Shown: one piece after another, positions 8,145 through 14,430 of the stretch
How the letters are laid out: each line of letters opens with the position of its first letter
Numbering within the stretch: the first letter of the stretch is position 1
From: Bacillota bacterium
Lineage (GTDB): Bacteria > Bacillota > Clostridia > Christensenellales > CAG-138
Direction: 5' to 3'
Assembly: GCA_023458615.1 (NCBI GenBank)
Contig: JAEWYV010000135.1
Span: forward strand, 1 to 15,932
DNA: 15,932 bases
Translations under genes and position numbers: made by a program
Notes under the pieces: generated by a model
Told to the model about the DNA's origin: nothing
Database searches by the model: none
What the model saw: only the letters and a program-made list of their open reading frames with translations

Positions 8145-8174
8145 TTGACAGTTTCGAATGAAAAATGATATAGT
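8145..8174 (+). promoter_or_regulatory. carD promoter P2 (extended -10)
   Basis: -35 TTGACA (8145-8150), 18-base spacer, -10 TATAGT (8169-8174) preceded by TGA. The start would fall near 8181. Its -35 lies 40 bases after that of P1, so P1 initiates within P2. Confidence 0.75.
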
Positions 8175-8281
8175 ATCCATTGTATGATGTAATGCACATG
8201 AATAGGAGCGATATCACTCCCAATGCACGCTGCAGTGCGCGCAGATAAGAATGATATAGCTTCCAAAAGATGATGTAACGC
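8164..8281 (+). repeat. Imperfect 32-base direct repeat around the P2 -10 element
   Basis: Copies at 8164-8195 and 8250-8281 match at 25 of 32 positions. Both share AATGATATAG, then TCCA, then ATGATGTAA and GC. The first copy contains the -10 of P2. The second keeps TGATATAGC, a possible weak extended -10 with no -35, and ends 21 bases before the carD start. Confidence 0.75.
8205..8220. promoter_or_regulatory. Operator-like palindrome in the carD leader
   Basis: GGAGCGATATCACTCC is a 16-bp inverted repeat with GGAG/CTCC arms and a GATATC centre; only one symmetric pair fails to match. It lies just downstream of the predicted P2 start and is flanked by AATGCAC copies. It may be a DNA operator or a small RNA hairpin. 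Confidence 0.5.
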
Positions 8282-8301
8282 GAAAGAAAGGAGCTTTGCC
8301 G

Positions 8302-8772
8302 GTGTTTCAGATTGGTGACATGGTGTGCTACCCGATGCATGGCGTTGGGCAGATTGAAGCTGTTCAAGATCAAACCGTCTTAGGCGAAACCGCGCAGTAT
8401 TATCTGCTGCGATTCGTTATGGGGCGCATGACGGCAATGGTTCCCGTTGCATCGGCAGAGTCGGTTGGATTGAGACGGCTCGTATGCCCGGCGGACTGTG
8501 AGCAGGTGATTGCGTATTTGGTTGAGGATGGCTGCTCCGACGAAAGTGAAAACTGGAACCAGCGTTACCGTGATAATTTAAATAAACTCCGTGTCGGGGA
8601 CATCTTTGGTGTTGCCGATGTGGTGAAGTGTCTGATCCATCGGGATCGGGAAAAAGGGCTCTCTGCCGGAGAGCGAAAAATGTATCTGACGGCGCGGCAG
8701 GTACTGCTTGCGGAGTTGTCCGCGTCGAGTGGAAAGGAGGAAAGCGAATTCCTTCCCCTGGTTGGGGGCTAA
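8302..8772 (+). CDS. CarD-like (CdnL/TRCF domain) transcriptional regulator
   Basis: A 156-residue CarD/CdnL family protein, which binds the RNA polymerase beta subunit and steadies open promoter complexes, notably at rRNA promoters in studied members. The N-terminal Tudor-like interaction domain opens 'FQIGDMVCYPMHGVGQIEA' and runs to about residue 57. The C-terminal helical DNA-binding part includes 'NWNQRYRDNLNKLRVGDI' and ends 'DREKGLSAGERKMYLTARQ'. The start is GTG 8302: GGAG (8290-8293) lies 8 bases upstream, whereas the in-frame TTG at 8296 lies 2 bases from it, too close. The gene is followed after 27 bases by a YacL-type gene, probably in one operon. Its leader is unusually long and repeat-rich, so tight or autogenous control is plausible but inferred. 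Confidence 0.92.
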   Translation: MFQIGDMVCYPMHGVGQIEAVQDQTVLGETAQYYLLRFVMGRMTAMVPVASAESVGLRRLVCPADCEQVIAYLVEDGCSDESENWNQRYRDNLNKLRVGDIFGVADVVKCLIHRDREKGLSAGERKMYLTARQVLLAELSASSGKEESEFLPLVGG

Positions 8773-8799
8773 AAAGAACGGGAAAACGCCAATCACTGC

Positions 8800-9885
8800 A
8801 TGCGGAAGGTACTAAGAATACTCCTCGCACTGGTCGGTATAGGTATTGGCTGTGGAATTGTCGCATGGGTGCTCTATTCGTTTAAGTGCCCCGGATTTGA
8901 CTATGTGCTGCGCTATACCACCATTCCCGCCGTGATGGTCGCCCTTTATGTGATCGTTGGTATTTCATTTGGAATCATATTTTATATTATCTCTCCAAAG
9001 ATCATAGACGGGATTCACGGCTTTTTTCAGAATTTGGAACGCAGACTCACCGAGATGCCCGCGCTGGATATTCTCTTCGGCGCGCTGGGCATTATGCTCG
9101 GTTTGTTGTTTGCATTCCTGCTGAGCCTGATTGTACGCACGATTAACGTGCCGGTGCTGCCGGAGGTGATCACGCTGCTGTTGTTCATCATCTTTGGTTA
9201 CTACGGCGGGTATGTCGGCATCACCAGGCGCCAGGAACTGATGGACGGCACCGTGCGGCGCGGGCACCTTGGCAAGGGTCTCTCCTCGGCAAGCGCACGT
9301 CCGAAGGTTCTGGACACGAGTGTCATCATCGACGGACGCATCTACGACATCTGCAAGACGGGATTTCTAGAAGGAAAAATTGTGGTGCCCTCGTTTGTGC
9401 TCAAGGAATTGCGGCACATTGCGGACAGCTCGGATGCGATGAAGCGCTCCCGCGGGCGCAGGGGACTCGATATTCTCCACTCCATGCAGCGGGAGCTGGA
9501 GCAGCGCGTTGTTGTGGAGGAGCGGGATTATGACGACATTGACGAAGTTGACCTGAAACTCTTAAAGCTCGCTACCGATCTCAACGGCATATTGGTGACC
9601 AACGATTACAACCTAAATAAGGTTGCAGCGGTGCAGAATATGGCGGTGCTGAACATCAACGACCTCGCAAATGCGGTGCGCTCTGTGCTGTTGCCGGGCG
9701 AGGAACTGCCGATTGCCATCGTCAAAGAGGGCAAGGAGGCGGGGCAGGGCGTGGGCTATCTGCCCGATGGAACGATGGTAATCATCGAGAGCGGCAGAAA
9801 GCACATTGGCGAGACGCTCGACATCGTCGTAACAAGCGCGCTGCAAACCTCTGCCGGTCGGCTGGTCTTTGCCAAGCTACGCTGA
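8800..9885 (+). CDS. yacL: YacL-type membrane protein with PIN and TRAM domains
   Basis: A 361-residue protein with four predicted transmembrane segments (about 5-27, 42-66, 88-113, 119-141). A cytoplasmic PIN nuclease-like domain follows (about 168-292) with acidic residues including D172 in 'LDTSVIIDGR' and D268 in 'VTNDYN'. A C-terminal TRAM RNA-binding domain (about 302-361) contains 'GVGYLPDGTMVIIE' and 'TSALQTSAGRLVFAKLR'. PIN domains usually cut RNA, but the substrate of YacL proteins is not established. The ATG is supported by family length and the membrane start; the ribosome binding site is weak, suggesting coupling to carD upstream. I see no ispD after it, although the CarD-YacL-IspD order is frequent in related bacteria. 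No clear terminator follows. Confidence 0.93.
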   Translation: MRKVLRILLALVGIGIGCGIVAWVLYSFKCPGFDYVLRYTTIPAVMVALYVIVGISFGIIFYIISPKIIDGIHGFFQNLERRLTEMPALDILFGALGIMLGLLFAFLLSLIVRTINVPVLPEVITLLLFIIFGYYGGYVGITRRQELMDGTVRRGHLGKGLSSASARPKVLDTSVIIDGRIYDICKTGFLEGKIVVPSFVLKELRHIADSSDAMKRSRGRRGLDILHSMQRELEQRVVVEERDYDDIDEVDLKLLKLATDLNGILVTNDYNLNKVAAVQNMAVLNINDLANAVRSVLLPGEELPIAIVKEGKEAGQGVGYLPDGTMVIIESGRKHIGETLDIVVTSALQTSAGRLVFAKLR

Positions 9886-9957
9886 TTGCAGCGTGGGAGA
9901 GCGAGAGCTTGCATCTGTGTACTTTCGGCAACTTTTCGCAATAGAGCGGCTGGAAGC

Positions 9958-9979
9958 GGAAATCACAACCAAGATTTCC
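9958..9979. promoter_or_regulatory. Inverted repeat abutting the rpmH -35 element
   Basis: GGAAATC (9958-9964) is mirrored by GATTTCC (9973-9979) across 8 bases. It ends exactly where the TTGACA of the rpmH promoter begins. It could be an operator or chance. Confidence 0.4.
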
Positions 9980-10009
9980 TTGACACGGGTTTGCGCCGTC
10001 TACTATAAT
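9980..10009 (+). promoter_or_regulatory. Consensus promoter of the rpmH operon
   Basis: -35 TTGACA (9980-9985), 18-base spacer, -10 TATAAT (10004-10009): both hexamers match consensus exactly. The start would fall near 10016, giving a leader of about 118 bases before rpmH. Confidence 0.92.
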
Positions 10010-10024
10010 ACTTAAGGTTCATAT

Positions 10025-10100
10025 CATGCGGGCAAATGCCCGTATGTGCGATTTTTTCAGGCAGGTGCCTGACAATAAGACCTTTGACAGGCGATGCCTG
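10025..10100 (+). promoter_or_regulatory. Structured rpmH leader with three hairpins
   Basis: Hairpin 1 pairs CATGCGGGC (10025-10033) with GCCCGTATG (10038-10046), including one G-U pair, and is followed 5 bases later by T6 (10052-10057), like an attenuator. Hairpin 2 pairs TCAGGC (10057-10062) with GCCTGA (10067-10072). Hairpin 3 pairs CAGGC (10088-10092) with GCCTG (10096-10100). The arms of hairpins 2 and 3 are interchangeable. Confidence 0.65.
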
Positions 10101-10133
10101 CAGGATTCTACTAATGAAGCGAGGTGTATTCGG

Positions 10134-10268
10134 GTGGTACGTACATTCCAGCCCAAGAAGCGTCAGCGGAGCAAGGTTCACGGATTCCGTAAGCGCATGA
10201 AGTCGGCAGACGGCCGTAATGTCATCAAGCGTAGACGCGCGAAAGGCCGCAAAGTTCTCAGCGCGTAA
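10134..10268 (+). CDS. rpmH: 50S ribosomal protein L34
   Basis: A 44-residue protein of exactly the usual length for bL34. It opens MVRTFQPKKRQRSKVHGFRK and closes with RRRAKGRKVLSA, the strongly conserved basic signature. It binds 23S rRNA in the large subunit. The start is GTG at 10134, because GAGGTG (10121-10126) lies 7 bases upstream and the product then matches the family; longer in-frame readings begin inside the structured leader. It is the first gene of the rpmH-rnpA-yidD-yidC-jag block. Unlike most bacteria, no dnaA lies upstream within this window. Confidence 0.97.
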   Translation: MVRTFQPKKRQRSKVHGFRKRMKSADGRNVIKRRRAKGRKVLSA

Positions 10269-10310
10269 CGGTTATTGCTTTATCAGACCGTAACAGAACG
10301 CACAAGCGCC

Positions 10311-10345
10311 TGCGGCAGGCATTTGCTTGCCGCATGTTTGTATTT
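10311..10345 (+). terminator. Terminator-like hairpin between rpmH and rnpA
   Basis: TGCGGCAGGC (10311-10320) pairs with GCTTGCCGCA (10325-10334), 10 pairs with one G-U, loop ATTT. It is followed by the T-rich TGTTTGTATTTTT. In an operon it may act as a partial terminator that lowers rnpA relative to rpmH. The rest of the 194-base gap shows no further gene. Confidence 0.6.
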
Positions 10346-10462
10346 TTACACAGGTACGGCGTTGCTCGGACGCACCGCGTTTTTACAGCTCAATCGAAGG
10401 ATTCTGTATCATAAAACGCAAAGCAGACCCTGTATGTTGTTTTTGAAAAAGGATGCGGTATT

Positions 10463-10813
10463 GTGAAGCACAGTGATTCCCTGCGGCGGAAGAAAGAGTT
10501 TCGCTATACCTATCGTGCGGGCAAGTCCTGTTCAGGAAGGCTGCTCTCACTGGTCTACGCGAAAAACCGCATCAACGACGTGAAGATTGGCTTTTCAGTG
10601 AGCAAGAAAATTGGCAATGCGGTTGTTCGAAACCGCGTAAAGCGTCGTATGCGAGAAGCGGTTACCCCGCTGATTCCCCGGATCAAGGGCGGCATGAACA
10701 TGATATTCATCGCGCGGGAGCCGATGATTGAAGCGCCATTTTTAAGCATTCGTGAGAACATGACCGCGCAATTGGTCCGCGCGGGCCTCTGGAAGGCGGA
10801 GGAAGGCAAATGA
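10463..10813 (+). CDS. rnpA: Ribonuclease P protein component
   Basis: A 116-residue protein subunit of RNase P, which helps the RNA subunit cut 5' leaders from tRNA precursors. The RNR signature is 'KIGFSVSKKIGNAVVRNRVK' running on to RRMRE (41-65). The N-terminal 'LRRKKEFRYTYRAGKS' is also typical. The start is GTG 10463, with AAGGA about 9 bases upstream. The stop overlaps the ATG of yidD in ATGA. A 194-base spacer with a terminator-like hairpin separates it from rpmH, wider than the family's usual close spacing. Confidence 0.96.
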   Translation: MKHSDSLRRKKEFRYTYRAGKSCSGRLLSLVYAKNRINDVKIGFSVSKKIGNAVVRNRVKRRMREAVTPLIPRIKGGMNMIFIAREPMIEAPFLSIRENMTAQLVRAGLWKAEEGK

Positions 10814-11019
10814 AACGGGCGATGATAGCGCTTGTTCGCGGATATAAAAAGTATATTTCGCCGTTGTTGCCGCCAAGTTGTCGCTTTACGCCAACCTGTT
10901 CCGAATATGCCATGGAAGCCATACAGAAACATGGGGCCTGGAAGGGCGGACTGCTCGCCATTTGGCGTATTCTCCGCTGTAATCCTTTCTGTAAGGGCGG
11001 ATATGATCCGGTTCCGTAA
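10810..11019 (+). CDS. yidD: Membrane protein insertion efficiency factor YidD
   Basis: A 69-residue protein with the full YidD pattern: 'LLPPSCRFTPTCSEYAMEA' (C24, C30), then 'GLLAIWRILRCNPFCKGG' and YDPVP (C57, C61). It is a small, membrane-associated amphipathic protein that aids YidC-dependent insertion. It begins within the rnpA stop codon (ATGA), so translation is coupled, and precedes yidC by 76 bases, the standard order. Confidence 0.95.
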   Translation: MKRAMIALVRGYKKYISPLLPPSCRFTPTCSEYAMEAIQKHGAWKGGLLAIWRILRCNPFCKGGYDPVP

Positions 11020-11080
11020 TTCGAAACACACAATTTCAAATCGAATCTACAACATGAAAACAAAATACGGTATATAGAAG

Positions 11081-11097
11081 AGGAGGGCATCCCCCTT
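11081..11097 (+). promoter_or_regulatory. yidC ribosome binding site within a small hairpin
   Basis: AGGAGGG (11081-11087) can pair with CCCCCTT (11091-11097) with one mismatch, covering both the Shine-Dalgarno sequence and the first two bases of the TTG start. A translational control role is speculative. Confidence 0.35.
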
Positions 11098-12070
11098 GCA
11101 AGGCGATTTCTTCATTACACAATGGGCATTCCTCGGAATGCGCTGGCTTTACGAAGCCCTGACCAACGAAAGCATAGTTCTGACGATTATCATCGCGACT
11201 TTGATTATCCGCGGCCTTACTGTCTTTGGTGACATTAACTCGAGAAAGTCTTCCATGAAGATGGCGGCGGTTCAGCCGGAACTCGACAAGCTCCGCAAGA
11301 AGTATGAGAAAGATCCGCAGCGTCTGAACACAGAGCAGCAGAAACTCATGCGCGAAAGAGGCGTGAGCATGTTTGGCGGTTGTTTGCCGATGCTCATCAC
11401 CATGCCGCTGTTCTTTATCTTCATCGCAGCATTCCGCCAATGGGGCAACGAGATGATGGTTCGTCTCATCCTCGCCCTCGACGACAACAAGGACAAGGGA
11501 ATTGAGCTCTTCCAGAGCTTTAAGTTCTTCTGGGTCAACAACATCTGGATGCCGGATAACGGCTTTTCGCCGGTCATCGCCACCGCAAAGGAATTCTTTG
11601 GCGCGGCGAATGCGAAGCTGCCGCAGCTGCTCTACTTCCAGGAGCATCCGGAAGCCCTGCAGCGGTTTGTAGACATGGGGTTCTTTGTCAAGAGCGGCAG
11701 CACCTATACCATGGCTGCCATCACGGAAGACTTAACGGCACGCTACACGGCGCTGATGGCGCCCTGTGCGGATTTGTATAAGGGTTTGAACAACGGTTGG
11801 TTTATCTTCCCGATACTTGCGGGCGCGACCACCTATCTCTCGACCTGGATTATGCAAAAGAACCAACCCAAAAGCGACGCAACGGCAAGCACAAACAAGA
11901 TGATGAACTGGCTCATGCCAATCATGTCTTTTGTATTCTGCCTCCAGTACAACGCGAGCTTCGCTGTTTACTGGACGTTCAGCAACATCTTCTCGCTTGG
12001 AACCTCGCTACTGATTAACCGTTCGTTCGCTAAGCAAAAAGCTGCGCTGACGGAGGTTGTAGTGAAATGA
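11096..12070 (+). CDS. yidC: YidC/Oxa1 family membrane protein insertase with enlarged loop
   Basis: A 324-residue insertase that places proteins in the cytoplasmic membrane, alone or with SecYEG. Transmembrane regions: about 24-44 (with R39 in LIIRG, matching the conserved arginine of the hydrophilic groove), 94-114, 232-252, 270-288 and 289-308. A charged cytoplasmic hairpin follows TM1 (PELDKLRKKYEKDPQRLNTE). Between TM2 and TM3 lies a long insert of about 115 residues (115-230), which includes the usual 'FFWVNNIWMPDNG' and then about 75 extra residues. No lipobox signal peptide is seen at the N-terminus, unlike SpoIIIJ. The TTG start at 11096 has AGGAGG about 9 bases upstream. The stop overlaps the jag start (ATGA). 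Confidence 0.95.
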   Translation: MQGDFFITQWAFLGMRWLYEALTNESIVLTIIIATLIIRGLTVFGDINSRKSSMKMAAVQPELDKLRKKYEKDPQRLNTEQQKLMRERGVSMFGGCLPMLITMPLFFIFIAAFRQWGNEMMVRLILALDDNKDKGIELFQSFKFFWVNNIWMPDNGFSPVIATAKEFFGAANAKLPQLLYFQEHPEALQRFVDMGFFVKSGSTYTMAAITEDLTARYTALMAPCADLYKGLNNGWFIFPILAGATTYLSTWIMQKNQPKSDATASTNKMMNWLMPIMSFVFCLQYNASFAVYWTFSNIFSLGTSLLINRSFAKQKAALTEVVVK

Positions 12071-12960
12071 GGAGCATGGAATTTTCGGGCCACAGTGTGG
12101 ACGAGGCCATCTTTCATGGCCTGACCGAAATGGGCGTGACCATTGACGAAGTAGAAATTGAGACCATTCAATCCGAGAGTAAGGGACTGTTCGGAATCGG
12201 CGCGAAGCAGGCAGTTGTTCGCCTGACAGAGCGCGAGGTACCGCTCGTCATGGAGATGGAGCAGGTTTACCGCAAGGAAAAGGAAGCCAGCTTTCAGCAG
12301 CGACGTGACCAACAGCCGAGGAACCGCGAGGCAAGACCCGAACAGCGCAGGGAGGGCGACCGGCCTGTGCGTAGAGACAATGCGGACAGAGGGCAGCGCA
12401 GTCCTGCCCCGCAGGGCGCCTACCGTAGCGGACAAAGCGACAGACGGCAAGAGCGTGCCCCTGAACCAGCGGCGGAAGAGCAGCACTATGAATATAGTGA
12501 AGAGCTCGCGAAAAACACGCCTTGTGCTGTGTTTCTTGGAGAACTGCTTGAAAAGATGAACAACCCTGCACCGGTGCGCGCGGCGGAGACGGAAAACGGA
12601 CTGCGCCTTTGCATCGATGCCGAGACGATGGGACTGCTCATCGGCCGCCGCGGCGAAACCCTGGACGCGATGCAATATCTTGTGTCGCTGGTTGCAAACA
12701 AAAACCGCAAGGAAGAGGGTTACGTCCGCGTCACGTTGGACACCGAGGGCTATCGCTTCCGTCGAGAAGAAACGCTCAAGCGCCTCGCACGCAAGAATGC
12801 AACCCAGGTGCGCCAGACAGGCCGCGCCATCGCCATGGAACCCATGAATCCCTACGAGCGCCGCATTTTGCACAGCGCCCTGCAAGGCTTCTCCGGTGTT
12901 TCAACGCACAGCGAGGGCGAGGAACCCAATCGCCATGTTGTGATTACACCTGCCAAGTAA
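12067..12960 (+). CDS. jag: Jag/KhpB RNA-binding protein
   Basis: A 297-residue protein with the three-part Jag layout. The Jag-N domain (about 4-54) contains 'SESKGLFGIGAKQAVVRL'. An Arg/Gln/Glu-rich disordered linker follows (about 70-145). A KH domain has 'GLLIGRRGETLDAMQYLVSL' (189-208; GRRG 193-196), and the C-terminal R3H domain has 'NPYERRILHSALQGF' (R265 and H269). KhpB partners KhpA in binding RNA and influences cell elongation and division in streptococci; a role at the YidC membrane site is inferred from the coupled genes. It starts at the ATG overlapping the yidC stop, served by GGAGG about 10 bases upstream. A second ATG at 12076 lies only 1 base from an AGGAG and is less likely. 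Confidence 0.95.
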   Translation: MRSMEFSGHSVDEAIFHGLTEMGVTIDEVEIETIQSESKGLFGIGAKQAVVRLTEREVPLVMEMEQVYRKEKEASFQQRRDQQPRNREARPEQRREGDRPVRRDNADRGQRSPAPQGAYRSGQSDRRQERAPEPAAEEQHYEYSEELAKNTPCAVFLGELLEKMNNPAPVRAAETENGLRLCIDAETMGLLIGRRGETLDAMQYLVSLVANKNRKEEGYVRVTLDTEGYRFRREETLKRLARKNATQVRQTGRAIAMEPMNPYERRILHSALQGFSGVSTHSEGEEPNRHVVITPAK

Positions 12961-12970
12961 GGAAACACAC

Positions 12971-13008
12971 GAGCCGCCGCGATAAACACGGCGGCTCCCA
13001 TTCTATTT
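12971..13008 (+). terminator. Intrinsic terminator after jag
   Basis: A perfect 9-bp GC-rich stem (GAGCCGCCG 12971-12979 with CGGCGGCTC 12989-12997) is followed by the moderately T-rich CCATTCTATTTT. It separates jag from mnmE, so mnmE may have its own promoter, though I could not find a convincing one. Confidence 0.8.
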
Positions 13009-13060
13009 TGGCAGTTCGGAATCATTAGACAAATTTCTAAAAAACAAGGCAAGAGAGACT

Positions 13061-14368
13061 ATGCAAGTAGACACAATTTATGCACCGTCCTCCGCGATCG
13101 GCGGAGCGATAGTCATTATACGCATATCCGGTGAAGCGGCGGCTAAGACCGCGATGCTACTGGATCGTGACCCGGCAGCGCATCCACGTGAGCTAATACA
13201 CACAAAACTATGCCAGAATGGTGAATTGATTGACGACTGCATGGCGGTCTTCTTTCCTAAACCGAAGAGCTATACAGGCGAACACATGATCGAACTGAAC
13301 ATACACGGCGGCATGCAGACGGTACAGCGTACGCTGGGTGCACTTGCCTCGCTTGGGTTTCGCCCGGCGGATTGCGGTGAGTTTACGAAACGCGCGTTTT
13401 TGAACGGAAAAATGGATTTGTCAGAAGCGGAAGCGGTGATGGACGTCATCAACGCGGACGCGGAACAGAGTTTGAAATCGGCGTTGCAGCAGCTACAGGG
13501 CAGCGTAAAGCGCGAGATAGAATTTGTAGAGCAACTGCTGACCGATGCACTCTCCGGAATTGATGCGGCGATTGACTATCCGGACGAGGCGGAAACGGAT
13601 ACGCTGGATGCCTTGCCTGAATCATTGGATGCGGCAATACAGCGTATTGACGGGATGGTTGCGCAAGCGCGCCGCGGCAGGGTTTTGCGCGATGGGCTGC
13701 GCGTTGCCATTGTAGGCCGACCGAACGTTGGAAAATCGTCCTTGATGAACGCATTGCTTGGAAGCGAGCGGGCGATTGTCACCGCTGCGGCCGGAACGAC
13801 ACGGGATATCATTGACGAGAAGCTCAGTATGGACGGCGTGCCGGTGCGCCTCATTGACACGGCTGGAATCCGCGATGCACAGGATGAAGCGGAACAGATC
13901 GGGGTTGTCCGCGCGCGCGCCGCGCTGCAGGGCGCGGACGTGGTCTGCCTCGTATTGGATGCATCCGTTCAGATCACGTATCAGGACAAGGCGTTGCTTG
14001 CCGAAACCGAGAGCGCGAATCGAATTGTTCTGTTGAACAAATGCGATCTGCCGCAGGCTTTTGAATCTGTTGATGAGTCAATTCGCGTCAGCGCAAGGAC
14101 AGGCGAGGGCTTGGACATGCTCAAAGAACGAATTCTAGCACTCGCAGCGCCGAAACGTGCGGACGGGGCGACGATCACCAATGAGCGGCATATTCGCGCG
14201 CTGGAACAGGCGCTGATTGCTCTGCATGATGCAGAAACTGCGCAAGAGCTCGATTGCGCGGCAACGGATGTAAAGAACGCGCTGCATCATCTGGGTTCCA
14301 TTACCGGAACGGATGTCGATGCTGCTGTTATCGAACGTATCTTTGAACGATTCTGCGTTGGCAAATGA
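13061..14368 (+). CDS. mnmE: tRNA modification GTPase MnmE
   Basis: A 435-residue GTPase that, with MnmG, modifies the wobble uridine U34 of several tRNAs. The N-terminal folate-binding domain (about 1-115) starts 'DTIYAPSSAIGGAIVIIRIS'. A helical domain carries an inserted G domain: G1 GRPNVGKS (219-226), DTAG (266-269) and NKCD (326-329). It ends with the catalytic C-terminal CVGK, the family's CxGK motif, so the protein is complete. The ATG at 13061 has only a modest AAGGC/GAGAG ribosome binding site. The usual partner mnmG does not follow; the next genes run on the opposite strand. Confidence 0.97.
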   Translation: MQVDTIYAPSSAIGGAIVIIRISGEAAAKTAMLLDRDPAAHPRELIHTKLCQNGELIDDCMAVFFPKPKSYTGEHMIELNIHGGMQTVQRTLGALASLGFRPADCGEFTKRAFLNGKMDLSEAEAVMDVINADAEQSLKSALQQLQGSVKREIEFVEQLLTDALSGIDAAIDYPDEAETDTLDALPESLDAAIQRIDGMVAQARRGRVLRDGLRVAIVGRPNVGKSSLMNALLGSERAIVTAAAGTTRDIIDEKLSMDGVPVRLIDTAGIRDAQDEAEQIGVVRARAALQGADVVCLVLDASVQITYQDKALLAETESANRIVLLNKCDLPQAFESVDESIRVSARTGEGLDMLKERILALAAPKRADGATITNERHIRALEQALIALHDAETAQELDCAATDVKNALHHLGSITGTDVDAAVIERIFERFCVGK

Positions 14369-14389
14369 ATTGACACAGACGAGTAACAT

Positions 14390-14415
14390 AAAAGAGCTGG
14401 TTACCCAGCTCTTTT
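14390..14415. terminator. Bidirectional terminator between mnmE and the DUF695/RraB-like gene
   Basis: A perfect 11-bp stem (AAAAGAGCTGG 14390-14400 with CCAGCTCTTTT 14405-14415) has a 4-base loop TTAC, with A and T runs on either side. It serves the convergent genes ending at 14368 (+) and 14431 (-). Confidence 0.9.
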
Positions 14416-14430
14416 TGATATTGATCTAGA

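Larger units (their letters stand above)
8006..8228 (+). repeat. AATGCAC heptamer, four copies
   Basis: AATGCAC occurs on the plus strand at 8006-8012, 8019-8025, 8191-8197 and 8222-8228. The first and third extend to AATGCACAT. The last two bracket the 8205-8220 palindrome. It could be a regulator binding site; no known regulator is assigned. Confidence 0.6.
7939..8301 (+). other. 363-base AT-rich regulatory gap before carD
   Basis: No gene is supported here. The region holds the prs terminator, four copies of AATGCAC, two tandem near-consensus promoters, a 16-bp imperfect palindrome, an imperfect 32-base direct repeat and the carD ribosome binding site. It is clearly richer in A/T than the flanking genes. 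No known riboswitch class is recognised. Confidence 0.75.

Noticed and set aside
8296..8301. TTG start for the CarD-like gene
   Set aside because: It lies only 2 bases from the Shine-Dalgarno GGAG; the GTG at 8302 has ideal spacing and gives the family's MFQIGD start.
7939..8301. CRISPR-like repeats or a small gene before carD
   Set aside because: Repeats are only two imperfect 32-base copies and scattered heptamers with no regular spacing; no open frame has a ribosome binding site.
10026..10133. 36-residue N-terminal extension of L34
   Set aside because: It lies in the hairpin-rich leader; the GTG at 10134 with GAGGTG gives exactly the conserved 44-residue protein.
11968..12885. 305-residue open frame antisense to jag
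   Set aside because: No ribosome binding site or family resemblance; it mirrors the strongly biased codons of jag on the other strand.
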